Shown piece after piece: positions 9,687-24,600 of a stretch of DNA of 64,000 nucleotides; positions within the stretch are counted from its first letter, which is position 1, and each line of letters opens with the position of its first letter. The position numbers and the translations under genes are program-made. Below the pieces are notes generated by a model. The model was given only the letters and a program-made list of their open reading frames with translations, was not told where the DNA came from and made no database searches. Source of the stretch: Bradysia coprophila (taxonomy: Eukaryota > Arthropoda > Insecta > Diptera > Sciaridae); contig NC_050736.1 in the NCBI RefSeq assembly GCF_014529535.1, forward strand, positions 2,542,001 to 2,606,000, read 5' to 3'.

Positions 9687-12600
9687 ATGGCAGATGAGAA
9701 CGATAGTTCCTGTGATAAATTTGATAATGAATCTGCTAAGCCAGACAAGATGTTTACGCTGAAAAAGTGGAATGCAGTGGCAATGTGGAGTTGGGATGTT
9801 GAATGCGATACGTGCGCGATTTGCAGTAAGTTTCAATTTTGCGAAATACATTGCTTACAATTTTGTTAACCATTTCTTCTGTTCGCTTTCTGTTACAGGA
9901 GTTCAAGTCATGGGTAAGTTTATTCAGAACAAATAATCGGATTTTTGTAGTTGTGAGCTACTTCTTATAAGAACTGAACAAAATTTCTATCTTTCAAAAT
10001 GATAATGTCCCGTTGTTTAATTGTTTTCCCTTTACAAATGGAAATATCAGGTCATTCAAATGGATCTCACATAGGTATTATTCAATGTCGTCAATTACGT
10101 TTCCTTCATTCCGTTGACACGTGACTGATTGTCTCGCAGTCAATTTAACGGATCTCTTTCGAAGCAGACAGATTCAGGCGCTTTTTTTGGAAAAGATTGC
10201 CATAAAAGAAGCGACATGACGGTGAGACGGTTTTGTCAGGTCAAAACGGAACTGAATGGTGTCTGAAATTTGAACAGAAAACAATTTGTTGACCTATTCA
10301 ATCGCTAAATACTAAATTATGCCATTGGGGGAAAGTTTGGTGATCCCTTTAATTCTTCCGATACATTGGTAAAAACAAAGTAAATTTATCATTATTTGAT
10401 TGTGTGGTGGTTCTTTCCTTCTGACGAAATTCTCCAATAGATGCAGGACTAACCCAAGAACAATCATTATCAGTTTTGTTTGAAGCTTATTCTAATATGA
10501 ATATGTTCCGATCGATCTCATGGTGAAAGTGATAAGCTAACCATATCCTTTGAAGCCAATACTGCACCTTACTCACTTAGACAAAAAAAAACTCGATCTT
10601 GGCATTTCCAAGCTAGGGCATTAATATAAATTCCGCATGTACTCATATCATTCAGTAGCCTTTCATAACTCCTTGATCCTCTGGTTCTCCAGTTAACCAG
10701 TTCTCCTTTAATTGTCATTGATTGGGTCGGTCGTGCAAATAAAAAAGTAATTTTGTGATAAAAGCGAACTCACTCGTGTGTTTTGGAGCAACAAGCTTCA
10801 GTAACTCTCTCTATAACTGTATCGCCTTCAGCTTGGATATACATTCTACACTTTGCAGTTACGGTTATCAAAGCAAGTTGCTCAAAAACACACAAGTGAC
10901 TTTGCGAGTAACATTAAATTGTTTCCGAATTAATGAATCCAGTGTATTCCGGTTTGTTACCTGTCCCATGAGCATCACTTAGGAATGCAACGTTCCCGCA
11001 GGACAAGCAATACAATTCTCTTTTGTGTGTTTCGTAATGTCGGTATGAGTGAATGTCAAATGCATATTTTCCTTAATTCCTTCACAAAAGCCTGTTGAGT
11101 CCTACATAGGTCATCAGTTTGAAACCGTTGTCATAGTATTTCATAAACCGATATGAAATTTTTTTTTTTATTCGACCATGTTTGTGCGAGGCCCTAAGAC
11201 TCCGTGAATCCTATCAAGGATAGTGATTATCTTGGCCGTTACACAATGTAGAAAGTCGAAATTGGTGGTGATGTAAAGGTATTGGATTGAATTTTAAATT
11301 GCTAACGTGACTAAAATTTTGAACTTGTCTGCAATGACAGTCTTATTGGAAAATTGGTCATTTCCAATCTATCCTCTTCTGAAAATAAATAAAGAATTAT
11401 TTGCGATCATCCTCCTAAAGGAAAGATTGTCCTCACAGTTGTTGCTCTTCTGAAATGGAGGTTGAAAAGGCTCGGTGTCCTGATCAGACCTGATCTGAAT
11501 TAGTCAGAACTGATTTGATCCACTGACAAAAAATAGATGAGAATCGTACCTTTGTCTCCAGACAACCTACAATATCTGCCACAGGTGTGGCTCTCCATAG
11601 AAAACGTTCAGCTGTAGCAGATAACATAGATTACCTGGAGACAAAGTTAAGAGACAGGTAAGATTTTCTCTTTTTTGTCAGTGTCTGACCTGAAAAGTTG
11701 GAATTGAAATCAATCAAGTGTTGGGTCAGGTTTCAGGCTAACCTGACCTGTTGCGAGCCCAAAAATTCGAAAATAAAATTCAAAAAAAGTTTTTTATTTT
11801 GTTCAATCAAAAATATATAATTCTGTCAAACTCTCTAATGCTAATTACAAAATATTAAGTGAACTATATTTACAAATAAAATAATTAACTTAGTCAAAAG
11901 ATTGATTAAAATCATAAAATATTTATTAACAAATTGATGATTATTACATGTTGCAATTAAGCTGCTTAAGTTTAATTTTTGGTTGCAATTATTTATCATA
12001 ATGTGTAATCAGATCTGGGTATTTGGGCTTGATTGCATCAAAAGCATTGAATCTTTTCAATAAATTTTGTTCTAGAGTAGGGTAATTTTATAAATTATAT
12101 TCAATATTCTTAAGGAATAAAACCAGAGATTACATTCGATTTAGACATGTACGTTAAACGCACAACAGCACAGAGTTTCAGTTTCACTAATTTTTTTTTT
12201 TTTTAGCTTCCAAAGCGTAAATTTATTGCCTAGTCTTAAAGTAAAATTTTTAAAGCTTGCGAATATATCTAGAAATGTTCTACATTTTCTTCTCGCATCA
12301 AACTCCTTGCATTATTCCGGTTAATTTGTTTAAAATCTTATCGACTACATCTATATCATACCTAACACTACATACTACATACATTCAACAAATAACAATT
12401 TTCAATAACTTTGTGTAACAATCAGGAAGGACATCGTGTTCAAATATCTTTAAGAAGATCGTCAGTATTCTTCCCATTTAATTTGCGTAATTTTCGCTCC
12501 TAATTCAAATGTATCACATGCACGAACTTTAAATTCGAAACTAGAACGAATTTTGATCAAGATGCTAATTCTCCTACGTTGGAATTATATCCAACATTTA

Positions 12601-15600
12601 TCTGGAATGTCATCAATTTAAAAAGAACAGAAAGATTTATGTCAGGCATTATGGTCTTGGTCTAGTACAGTAAATTCGTTGCCAATGTTACATATAAACG
12701 TTTTGCTGCTCTAATATTGGCACTTTTAACCTACAACTGATGGTATGTTGGAGTCGAACGAATTTACATATTGAACGATAATGGTCGAATGTTCGCCACT
12801 GAGCTCATTCGTCTTACACGACCCATCATTTTTCGTTCAATTTCTTCAAGACTTTTGCCTTGGGTTTCTGGCACACACATAATTTCAAATACAAGCCCAA
12901 TGACACAGATACATCCAAAGAACCAGAAACAGCCACTCAGACCGATTGCCTCTGAAAATGGAAAAAGAAATTCAAAATCCGTTTGTTAATTGATTTTTTT
13001 TTGCGTGAAAAACTCACCGATAAGATCGGCAAATGCTTTTGTAACGATAAATGTGCACGACCAGTTAAAGCCAGTGGCAACTGATGCTGCCGATCCACGA
13101 ATCTTCGACGGTAAAATTTCGCCCATCATCAGCCAGGGAATCGGTCCGTAGCCAACCGAGAAACAGAGTACATAGCCCATGAGACTAGCCAGGGGTAACC
13201 ATCCAATGTGACTTACATCTTGACCAGAACTTTTGACGTAGAAATATCCGCCCAAAGCACCCAGAGTTATGATCATTCCAACGGATGAGATGTACAACAG
13301 GATCTAGTAATGTAATGGACTGTGAGGACACCGTAATCAATACAATTTTTGATAATATTTGTATTACCTTTCTGCCGAGTCGATCGATCAAAACAGTGGC
13401 AATAAATGTGGCAATAAAATTAACAACTCCGACGATGATGACGCAAATACTTTTATCGATGGTTGATCCGGCGTAGATGAAAATGTCTTCAGCATAGAAT
13501 ATCACAGCATTGATTCCACTAAATTGTTGGAAGAACATAAGGCCCAGTGAAATGGACAATGGCTTGAGATTGCATTTTTTAAACAACTGCATGATGCCAT
13601 TGTTTGATCCACGCTTCTCCGAATCCACATGACTCTTAACGATGCCTTTAAGTTCTGGTTCAACATCAGCTTTTTTACCGCGCAACCATTGTAACGCTTT
13701 ACGGGCAGGCTCTTGCTTTCCTTTCGAAACATACCAGCGCGGTGTTTCGGGTATCAGAACCATTAATATCAGAAATGGTACTGGTAATGTCCCACCGAGA
13801 AAGGCTAGCGCTGACCAATTCATGTATCGACCGGCGACAAAACACAATAATATTCCTAGATTCCAACGAGAGGTAGAAAATGTTATTTTTTGCCTTTGAA
13901 GACTTAAAACTAATCGTTGGTCTTACCTATATTACCGAATGCTGTCGGTAAAAGGCCCAGAGTTCCACGTACTTCGGGTTGAATAGTTTCACCCAAATAA
14001 ACGGGCAATGATAGTGAAGCAACGCCAACAACGAAACCAGTGACTGCACGTCCAGCAATTACCATCCAAATATTCACAGCACATGCAATTAACAACCAAG
14101 AAATTATGAAGGGAATAGATGTGGCAAGAATTGTCGTTTTTCGGCCAAGGTACTCAATTAACGGTCCGCCCAGTACGCCACCGATTAAACCAGCCAGAGG
14201 CATCACACCGCCGACCCATGAACCCTTTACGAATCAGTTTGGTTAGATCTGCTCGAATTTACGTTTTCCATTTTTTTTTATCCTTACCGATTGTTCAGTA
14301 ACTAGAAAACTGGTTTGATTTGCATCTTTCATTGATGGCAACGCGGGTGATGTATAACCAGATGAAAAGCCAACTACTAGTGAACCGAGGGACACTGCAA
14401 TGGCTGCAAGGCACTGAAATTTAGAGAAGAAAAAATTGTTTTTTTAATCTCAATCGACCATAGCTCTTTACAATGTTACACCTGTGTCCAAGTGCATTGT
14501 GCTTTTGGTTCATCAATCGGAATGTTTAGCGAAACATGAGTGTCAGATCTCACAAATAGTCTCATGATTGGCAATTATTAACACAAAATTCTCACTATAC
14601 AAATAGCACTTGATTATGCTAATAAGACCGATGCAAGTGGCCAAAGTTCCTTTGGAGAATATTGTTACAAACTACTATCAGCGACTCACAACCGCGACAA
14701 GTTATAACCAATTTCATTATTGTACTTGTCTGATTGAGTTGTGTCTCAGATTTTAGTTTTGATTTGTTGAACAATGTAACAAAGCGTTAAATTGATTTCG
14801 TATACTGTTTTGATTGATTTTTTTTTACGTACTAACGGCAAATCACGTCATATAAAAAATCGAAATTGCGAAAGGTCATACACAATTGACGAATGCGTTG
14901 GTGTTTATCATTTGGAATGGATGGGGGAGGTGGGAGCGTGTGTTTTTCTCGGTTACAAATGATTTTATTGATGATGATACAAATTAGTACTTCCTATGGA
15001 CAGTAGTATGTTCGAGTATGTTGAGAGTAGGTGACTATTATGAATCAAGAAATTTAACTACGGTCAATGTTGTCGCTTTTTGAAGTACATCATTGTCTGA
15101 GAACGCACGGATTCTTGCGACTAATATTTGATAACATCACAAAAAAGTGTTGTTGTAGTCTCTTTACGTGCTCCTAATTTTTCTCTTTTGTTTCTCGTCT
15201 TTATTAATCGAAATTAATCGAAACCATTCAGAATGGACTGATCAGAAAATAGGAATTTTGATAAATCAAAGCTTTCAAAATAATTGCAATTCATTTTGTC
15301 AAGAACTCAATACTATAATTTTCATTGTCAGTACGTCAGTTAACAATAATTTTACAACTTAAAAATCCCTTAGGCACTTAGAAGCACATCGGCCGAAATT
15401 ACCATGCGTATGTTTACCGATCTTAAGTCTTCGTTTAACTAAATTTTTAATCGACTGACCAGGTTCTCAGGTGTGTAAATACAATATCAATTCAATTTGA
15501 TTCGCAAAGTGTTTTGCTTATTAATTTGAAAGGTCATAATTCCATGCTACTCACTTTGCATAATTATGATATCTCTTAAATAAAGTTCTATTTTCGTTAT

Positions 15601-18600
15601 TATATAGGAAACGGTAGCAAAATATTTTATTATGCACATTGCATACCTGATAAAATCGACGAAATATATTGTTCAATGAATTAATATTTCAATCGTAATT
15701 GAAGTGGGAGGATAATTGAAAATATAGTTGTTGAATGGTTGGAAACATTTTATTTTTAAATCTAAACGTGATATAAATGGTGCATTCAGGTATAGTTACC
15801 GAGAGCTTTCGAAAGGTTTACGTCTCTGGTGACATTTAGTTCTTGACTAAGCTTTGGATTCATTTGTTATCATCGTGATATTAGCGAGTAATCGCAAGAG
15901 AAAGGTTAGATCATAAAATATAGTTGTAAGGAACTGAATTTATCGAGATGATTAACGTAAATAGTTTACAGTTTTAGATGAGATAAGGACTGACATTATA
16001 ACCCTGTTGTTTCAATCACAAATACTAGAGCAATAACAACAACAAAAACTCATTTATAGCGTGCATGTTTCCGACGAATGATCTTTTGTACACTGAACCG
16101 AAGAAATTGGTTAATTCTGGAAACCGTTACCAATAACAAGTTCAATGATGATAATTATTACGACATAAAGAAACTTTTTCGAATCACGTCCTCGTTTCGT
16201 GGGACGCAACGTCACATCACTGAAAATGCTTAAGAATCATTTCGAAATAAATGAAAAGCAAAATAACAGAAAGGCGTCAAAAAACTGTGTTCACATTATC
16301 ACGTCCTCGAATCATGGGATTCTACATCTTTTGTGCTATCCCAAAAAGAAACAATTATCTTCAAATTGTACGTGCATGCTGTTCATAGTCCCAGATCAAT
16401 ATACTTCACCGACAGACCGATGATTTCTGTAGTAAGTGTGCGGATTTGTCAGTCGATTTGATAAGGCGTTCAGCGGCATCATGTTTTGTTTTCGCTGTTT
16501 TGTTGTTTCATTTTTTAATCTTAGTTTTTGTTTTTGTGTTTGATTTAATGCGATGAAGACGTTTTTGTTAGCCGTATTTTTGCCGCACGTTTTATTTGTC
16601 AATGGGGCTTAAAGCCATCTGAGTGTCTTCAATGTTATTAGAGATAAAATTGACCTTGATGACGCGATGTCAATCACGATGAGAATTGTATAAAGTTGTC
16701 TTCGAATGAACACTCTAATTATTTACGAAAAAACATGCTGTCCACTGTCCTAATTCTGATAATACTTCGGAATCATTTTAAGAACCTCGTTAAGAACACA
16801 TTTCGAAATGAGTGTTCCCATCCAAAATATCCGAAATGCGTCAAAAAATGTGTTAACATTGCCAATTCTATTGTACGCACAACCGTAATAGTCGCTAGAT
16901 ACTGCCAAACATCTCATTATTCACCTCAATACTATATTAACCAAAGCGACACTCACCTGTGTGTTGATGTAAATAGGATTCGTCGTGGGTCGATAAACTT
17001 CCAATTTAGGTTTACCATCCTGTGTAATTTGTCGGATAAAAGGCACCGCCGTTCGTAAATTTTCATTCTGCTTTCCTCCCATATCATCCATTTCGAAGAA
17101 TCTGTGGCTGTTGTAGATTAAAAAATTAGTTCGCAATGTACATGATAGTTGTTCAAGCATTCAAATGAATTACCTTTTTCTGGAGTCTGTACTAAGCGAC
17201 CTTTGCTGTTGGAAGCTCTTTCTTGTTGAAACAAAATCAGCTTCGTCCTCTTCTTCGTCGTCCTCCTCTTCACTGACGTCCAAGTCTTTTATATCGATGA
17301 TGATAGGCTTGGAAAAGTCATGAATTCGCTCGTGTATCAGGCGCTTTCCTTCGGCATCAAATTCTTCCTCACTGCTTTCGGAGGATGTTTTCTTCTCCAA
17401 ATTGAATTTGACTCTATTGTCTAGACTCTGATGTTTTCTTGCTTGAAATTGTCTTCTTCTTTCGGCAAATTCTTCTTCATCAGACGAACCGCCGCCTTTA
17501 AGTATTTGTTCCAATCGTTTTGAATTTTTTATATCCAATGAAACATGTTTCTTGGATTGAAAAGCTTTTCGATTATCGTAAGTAGCAAGATGCGTCAAAT
17601 CCTAACAATTATTTAAGTTAAGAACGGTCGTTGTATAGTCAATTGCTAACAATTCCTTACCTTTAGAATGCCCTTATGATCAGCACTTTTCGCTTTTCTC
17701 TGTTGGAAGTGATCTCGTCGATCCTCAAAACTGTCCTCGTCACTGCTGTCCGCTTTTTGTTCAAACGAAACCTTTGAACTCTTCAACGATGGTTTCGACG
17801 TTTTTATTTCACCGGACCGATACAAGGGGTTCGTTTCGTCACTTTCCGATATCGGTGTGAATTGATTGTGATGCTGTCGCGGATTTCGTGGAAGCGGAAT
17901 CAATTCGTTAACGTTTTCAATCAATACTGTATCCAAACTGGTCGATGTCGATGATGTTGATAATGAACCTTCTGCAGTTTCCACTCGCGAATATCCGCGT
18001 TGTAAGGGATCACGATTTTCATCCTAGCGAAAACATTAAATCATTAAAAATGGGACACAACGCCAGGAAATAATAAAATTGTGCTCTCTGTCAATTGGTA
18101 TTGATAACACTGTTTCGATAACACTAGTTAAATGGAAAAATTTCATATTGACTTTCTGCTACAGGGGAAATGGAAAACAAAAATCGATACAAGAAACTAG
18201 TGCAATTAGCATTGGAAATATAAACACCCTTCTTGATTTATGATTTGTATTCCTTGTAATTTATGAACTTACAACTGAATAAACTTAATTTAAAATCCGC
18301 TTCTATCAACTGCGTGATCGTGAATTATGTTCTCAATAAATACTGGCTTAACATTATGAATCGTCTAATATATATAATTTCTTCAGTTCGGAGTGATAAG
18401 ATTTTCCATATTTTGTTTGACACCAGAAGAAAAGTAACCTTGACTCTTAACACTCACACTGAGCTATATTGCAGCAGCTAGAGCTGATCGGGTAGCCGGG
18501 TATTTCAGGCCGCCCGTTGTTCGCACCCGAAGGTAAAAAAATAAGGGAGAAACAAACTTTTTCCTTTGCTTCCTTCATCGGACATCAATTAGTTCTCCAT

Positions 18601-21600
18601 TTACTAGGCGGAAAATTATATATTTTTGTGATGGAAGGACAATGAATCTTTGGTCGAATTACGTAAACTATTGATAATGTGATAATTGTCCTGTTCAACG
18701 AGTTCTGGTTAATTTACTAATTTCGCTGACTTTGGTCCTCGATTTTTGAAATTCCTAGCTACATGATTGCTTTTACAGTGCCCAGTGATAAGCTGTTCAA
18801 CAATCATAGTGCCATCTACGATGTACCAAAAGCGAAATTAGTATGAGTTAGAGATGAGCGGGATATCCGATCTTGGTAGAAACTCGAACCCGACTCGATT
18901 TAATGTTACTTGGATTTCGGCCTATCGGATTTTAGAAAAATGTTGCGTTCCGAACGGTTCGGGTTTCGAAAATTCTCGACCCGCTCATCTCTCTAGTATC
19001 TCTAGGTCGAATGCCGTTGTCTCCCAACAATGCTTTTTACAGGTTCAAATCTGTCATTTGAGTTTTGAACTCTCGCACTGGCAACTCAATCTTCTAGTGG
19101 AAAGCAGAGGACTTGTTACGTAATAAGTTATATCCCTGAATGTACTTACTCTAACCAACATAGGTCGCGAAGAAGTTTTTCCATGCTACGTTCTTCGGAT
19201 ATGTCGAGAATTTTTTATAAGAAAAAATTGTGCCCTAGCCGGCCGGGTACAGGTCCACGTGCTCACCTCTAGCAAGAGCTTCGTTCAAAGCTCCTTCAAA
19301 ATCTGTTTACGTTTTTTGTTGTACGGACAACTCTGTTTATTTCACGTTATTAAATGACGCATGGCATAGCCCAGGAAGCGGGGGTTAATTTGTCTACTAG
19401 TATAAAATCGCTTTTCACTAATAAACGTAATCAAAATTTTGATAATTTTGCTTATTCTAAATTCCTGTAATCGAAATGTAGTTTTAGAGCCTTGACTCTA
19501 GTTGTGTAACATCACATAAAAAACGATCTTTCTATTGCCTCGTCAAGATTTAATTCCTTTTCAATGGTAGCAGTGGCACTGTTACAGTGCATTGTAACGC
19601 ATTTTCCTAAAAACTTATTTTATGAGAATCATCTACTCTCTGCTTACCTTTCTTCTTATAAAACGCTCGCTTACATCGATTCTAATTGGAAAAACGATTC
19701 AACTCAGAAACATTCATTCTTGTTATTCAAATCAGTGTGTACGTAAACTCATTGTATCATCGCGTGGATAAGGCTTTTGTCCGACAAATTGACAAACATT
19801 GAATTATTTTAAAACCATATATTTTTAGCCACTTGATTAATCTTTTGTGGGTTTAAATTCAGCTTCAAAGAAAATATTTTCAATTAAATTTAGAGTAATG
19901 AAGTGTTTGTTATGGTGCTGGCGAATGATATTTTCGTTGCGGTCGGTAAACAAAATATGAATTTATAAAATCACCGAAAAGTGGACGTGTCTGGTGTGTT
20001 TATTAAAAATACATAAGACGAGCACAGGGTCACATCATTTAAGACGTTGATATCATGCTTACAGACATTCCCTTGTCAGCAACATTTTTATACGTAGCGT
20101 AGCATACATAAAAAGTTCAAAACCTGAGGGAACATGTGGCTGATCTTGAAAAATTGTTTTTTTGTTTCTTCCAGCTGCCGTAACTTTAAAGTCGAAAATA
20201 AATTTTTCATGCTGTGGGCAAAAATTACGGAATTTTTCTCGTAATTTAGGCCCACAGCATGAAAAGTTGTATCGCATCTCACTTCGTTCGGGCTACACCT
20301 CGCGAAATTGCCTAAAATATACCTTCCACAACAGAAACGTATAACTATCTGATACCGAGACTCGGTAGATCGTGAAGTATAAATTATTTTACACGCTACA
20401 TGCGTCGAAAACCGTACTTTTCATGTTTGAAGCACTTCTTTCGACATGTAAAATCCATTACATAACTCGGGATAAAAATGAAAAGTCTCGTTTTCGTGTG
20501 TTTATTAACCTCAGCTTCGCCTTGGATCAACAAAATTCACACAAAAACTCTACTTTTCATCTTTTTATCCCTAGTCATGTAAATAACTATGATTACTTTG
20601 ATCTACATCTAAAAATATGTGCTTTTGTTGTACCTAGGATCGAAATTGGCTTATTACGCACCAAAAGGGAAACAAGAAATGGGTTTAAGTATCAAAAGTA
20701 CGTAAAATTACAAAACTCTGGATAAAAATGAAAAGTGAAGTTTCCTAGTTATTGTTGACATCGGCATCGCTCTGGATCATCAAACTTCGCACGAAAACTC
20801 AAGTTTTCAACTTTTTGTCCCTTCTCATGTAAATAACTCTTTTTTGATTATAATGCTACTGAGCTAGAAATTGTTGAACTTAAGGAGAATAATTATAAAT
20901 GCTAATTATTGCATCTTGTTTTGTCTAATCTGATTTAATTGGACTCCGCTTAGATTGTATTCCAATTTTTCTATTTTCCTAATCAATAAGAAGCGTCATC
21001 AATCTGGAATTCGCAGTTATTGCTGAGACTTTTACGTACAAACACGTTATAACCTTCAACAAGCATCCATTCGTGAAAGAAACAAGATCATTTTTCTCAA
21101 ATCATCACTTCCTTAAATCAATACTGATTTAAAAATAAAAGTTGAATAATGGTATCCGATACATATGTTTACCAAAGTTAAAAATTGAAATTTATCCATT
21201 TAGTCACGCAATTTCTTCTTCGCCGTTATGTTATGTTATGCAATTAGAATATGGATACTATATGCGATGAAATAATTTGCTTGAAAATACGAACTGAGAG
21301 AATTTGAAGAGGTCGTCTTTTTAATTCTTTCTTTCCCTATACATGTCGATGGAACATTGCACTGTTCGAAAAGTTGCAACATCAGCGAAAATAAAATTAT
21401 GAGGCCTAGACTCCTCGTGTAAAATTTATTTTATTTCTTTCGCTCGTGGACAATTCGCATTAAATTAGTTTCACAAGTAACCTGACACATCAATAAATTA
21501 TTATTTCGTTGGAAGTCTAATTCTTTAAGACATATTTCGAAATCTAAAAACAAAATACTTTTAAGAACTCGTAACAGAACTCAGATTGATTAAAAGGGCC

Positions 21601-24600
21601 TAATATTATCTTTGTATGTCATAGAAAATGTCTCACTTGAAATGACCTACGAACTTATGATGTAACGACCGAATACAACAAAATTATAATTTTATTAATG
21701 AGACGACAGTATGTTGGTTGAAAAAATAATTAAATTTTAAATACGACGGTTATATCAGTTAATACTACTACTCATTCAATAGATGCTTAAACAGATGCTG
21801 ATATATAAATTTATTTTGCTCTCCGTTTTCGTCGGCGAAAATTTCATCAAATGGCATTGACATTGAAAAAAAAAATCGATGTACAACATAAGTTAAGAGA
21901 GAAAAAATGTTGGCTATTAAAATCATTATGATTACCTGCTATATTGTACGAGGAAACGTGCTTCAGTAACAGTTATCGCTTTGAAATTTTCGATTTCGTA
22001 CCATCATAATTAGGTGCATGTAATATTATGAGGTTTACATTGTAGTACAATGATTGTGCATGCATCTAGACGTGCGGTGTAATATTCGTTTATGCAATTC
22101 CGTTGCAAAATGTTCATTTTTTTCGTGCATCATTCCAATGGTGTCCTTTTTAGTACTAGTGTCAAAAAGGATTTCCACAAGTACATGTAACATACCAATC
22201 ATACCAATTATGCATGAAAAAGGGATTTGTTTGACTTCGTCGCTCGTTTCCGGCCCATTATAAACAAAACGTTGTTCCAAACTTATGCTAAAGGACTTTT
22301 TTTTAGCAAATTCGAACTCGTATCGTGCTGGAAACCTCTCATACGCTAAAAAAAGCCCTTTAGCATGCGTTATTAGGAAAAATACTATTTACAGCGAAAT
22401 TGCATAAAACGTTGAATGCAACACGTTGTAAAAGTGAGTGTTTTTGTCACTATTCACATCTAGTGATAGAAGAAACACTTTTCGCAACTTGTTGCATAAA
22501 TTACTATTCTTTATTGAAAATTCTTTCTTTTTTTGCCGAATAGTAAGCCGCGGTGTATGTGTTATTTTCATCGATTCGTTTAAAAGCAATTAATTTAATT
22601 TGGTTTTTATCATTTAATTGGAATTAGTTTAATGAATGAGTAACTCATATAATCATCGAGCGTGGCATGGCGGCAATATACATTCCCACCAGAAAAAAAC
22701 CGCAAATTTACTTCACACCATTTACTTTGCCATTTAACACATGTGTTTACTATATGGTGTAGCTATATAGTACGATAGACCAAAAAAAAATTGGTGTTAC
22801 GAATTAGTCAAAATTATCGGTATTGCTAACTGATTCCTATGTGGAAAGATTGTCAAGACATTATCTTTTATTTATTTAACTGAATTTTCAGCGTCGCACT
22901 TTATAAAAAATAATTTTCCTAAACCTAATGAGGTACCCATGTAAAACCTATACAGATAATTGCACTCAGTCTTTGTGTTGTATTCAAATTTATTCTGTTT
23001 GCTTTATGATATGCTTCATTATGAAGAGCGAAAAAAACATTAATTTTTAACGGTAGGGTACACGTGATATTACAATAAAAAATATACAAACTATCGAGAC
23101 AGAGCGATTGTAATATCTACATTTTATAATAAATTTAAAACGAAACAATATTCAAAACTTTGTATTGTATTGACATAAATAATATCAAAGTCATATTAAC
23201 CTTAAATCACTTATATATACGACTATACAGTGTTGTCAATCCAATTGGCACATACCTAATATTGTTCCTACAATTATTTCAATGTCAACATTTAAAATTA
23301 TAACTTACCGTTTCCGAAACGGATCTTTTCAGTTTGTCTAGCATCCCCTTCATCTTGTTGGATGCGTCGCTAAATCTATTGTCTTTTCCACTCATTTTTG
23401 ACCGTGTTTATGTCCACGATTTCCCAATTTTTGTTGCAGTTTAGACACTTTCTATCCTTTGTCTTTCACCTTAAACTATTTCCTTGAATTCAATAACACA
23501 ATATCAACCAGACAATATAGTTGTTGTCATATCAACATCTTAGGAAAAAAAAAGTTTGTAAAAGTCACCGATTTGTATAATATATTTCGTTTGAATAAAT
23601 TTATTGTTTTTAATTATTAGCACCTATCGATATATCAGTTGTTGTATTACAATGCTTCAGTTTAAATTAGATATTATCTTTTTTCTCAATTTTTTTGGTT
23701 TGTTTATCAATTATGTAACTTTATTATTTTTCGTTTCGTTTTTTTTTTTCTTAAATTTTAATTACACAAGTGTTCCATTGTGTCTAATACAACCACCAAA
23801 TATAATTTTGATTTAATTCCGTGCGATGTCATGCACAATGTGTAAAACGATATATCCACAAATATGAATTATGCGAGTGTGGCGCTTAATAAAATCGATA
23901 AAAACGTTTCCCGACTTTAATATAGTTTGTATGGCGACAACGAGTTCCTTCAAAAATATAGCGTATTTTTGCCAAAATAATAATAAAAAAAAATATTTCG
24001 CACCACACAAAAGTTAAACCTGAAAACCTGAAGCGTTCACTTTTTTATATCTGAATAAGATAAGTTCCGAACGGTTTTTTCACTACTGAAACGTACATTT
24101 GCGAAACCATTTGTTATATATATCTTCTGGCACAAATACACTGATGTATGAACGTGTGTGCCGCTTCGGTTTACATTGCCACTACTTATCGTATAAACTT
24201 TACTTTGAGCATACAGACGGATAAAAGCGTTTTCATTTAAAATACTTTTTTTGTCGTGTCCAATATTCTGGCATTTGGTTTGTGCGAGCTGTTCATTTTT
24301 AAGCAACTCGTTGACTATAAGAATCAGATTAAGGAAGCTGTAGATAAGCTCTGAGGATACACTTTATTTATATTGTGAAAGAGTTCTGTCTTAATTATAT
24401 TCCATGGAAAGACGTCACCATTTCAAGTCAAGTCGATGCACCTAGCTGAATATTAATCAAAAATTGTCATATTAAGAAGTTTGTTGTGAAATCCTGTTCT
24501 GTATCGACTCCAATTTCAACACAGTTCGTTGTGTTTCTACAAAAAAAAATATATTTTTTTGGTGTTTAATTACACACTCTCCGTCTGCTGTTTTAAATTG

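Larger units (their letters stand above)
18024..23308. other. Tret1 intron 1 (5.3 kb), repeat-bearing
   Basis: A non-coding intron with several foldback structures, listed separately at 18479-19271, 20195-20272, 20468-20838 and 22286-22365. Open frames on both strands at 22035-22280 come from local inverted symmetry and are not genes. Confidence 0.5.

Noticed and set aside
16199-17058. Plus-strand frames in and beside Tret1 exon 4
   Set aside because: Antisense or intronic; the Tret1 exon at 16957-17101 explains the coding signal.
22035-22280. Open frames on both strands over the same bases
   Set aside because: Local inverted symmetry produces similar-looking peptides on both strands; no start context, splice sites or family match.
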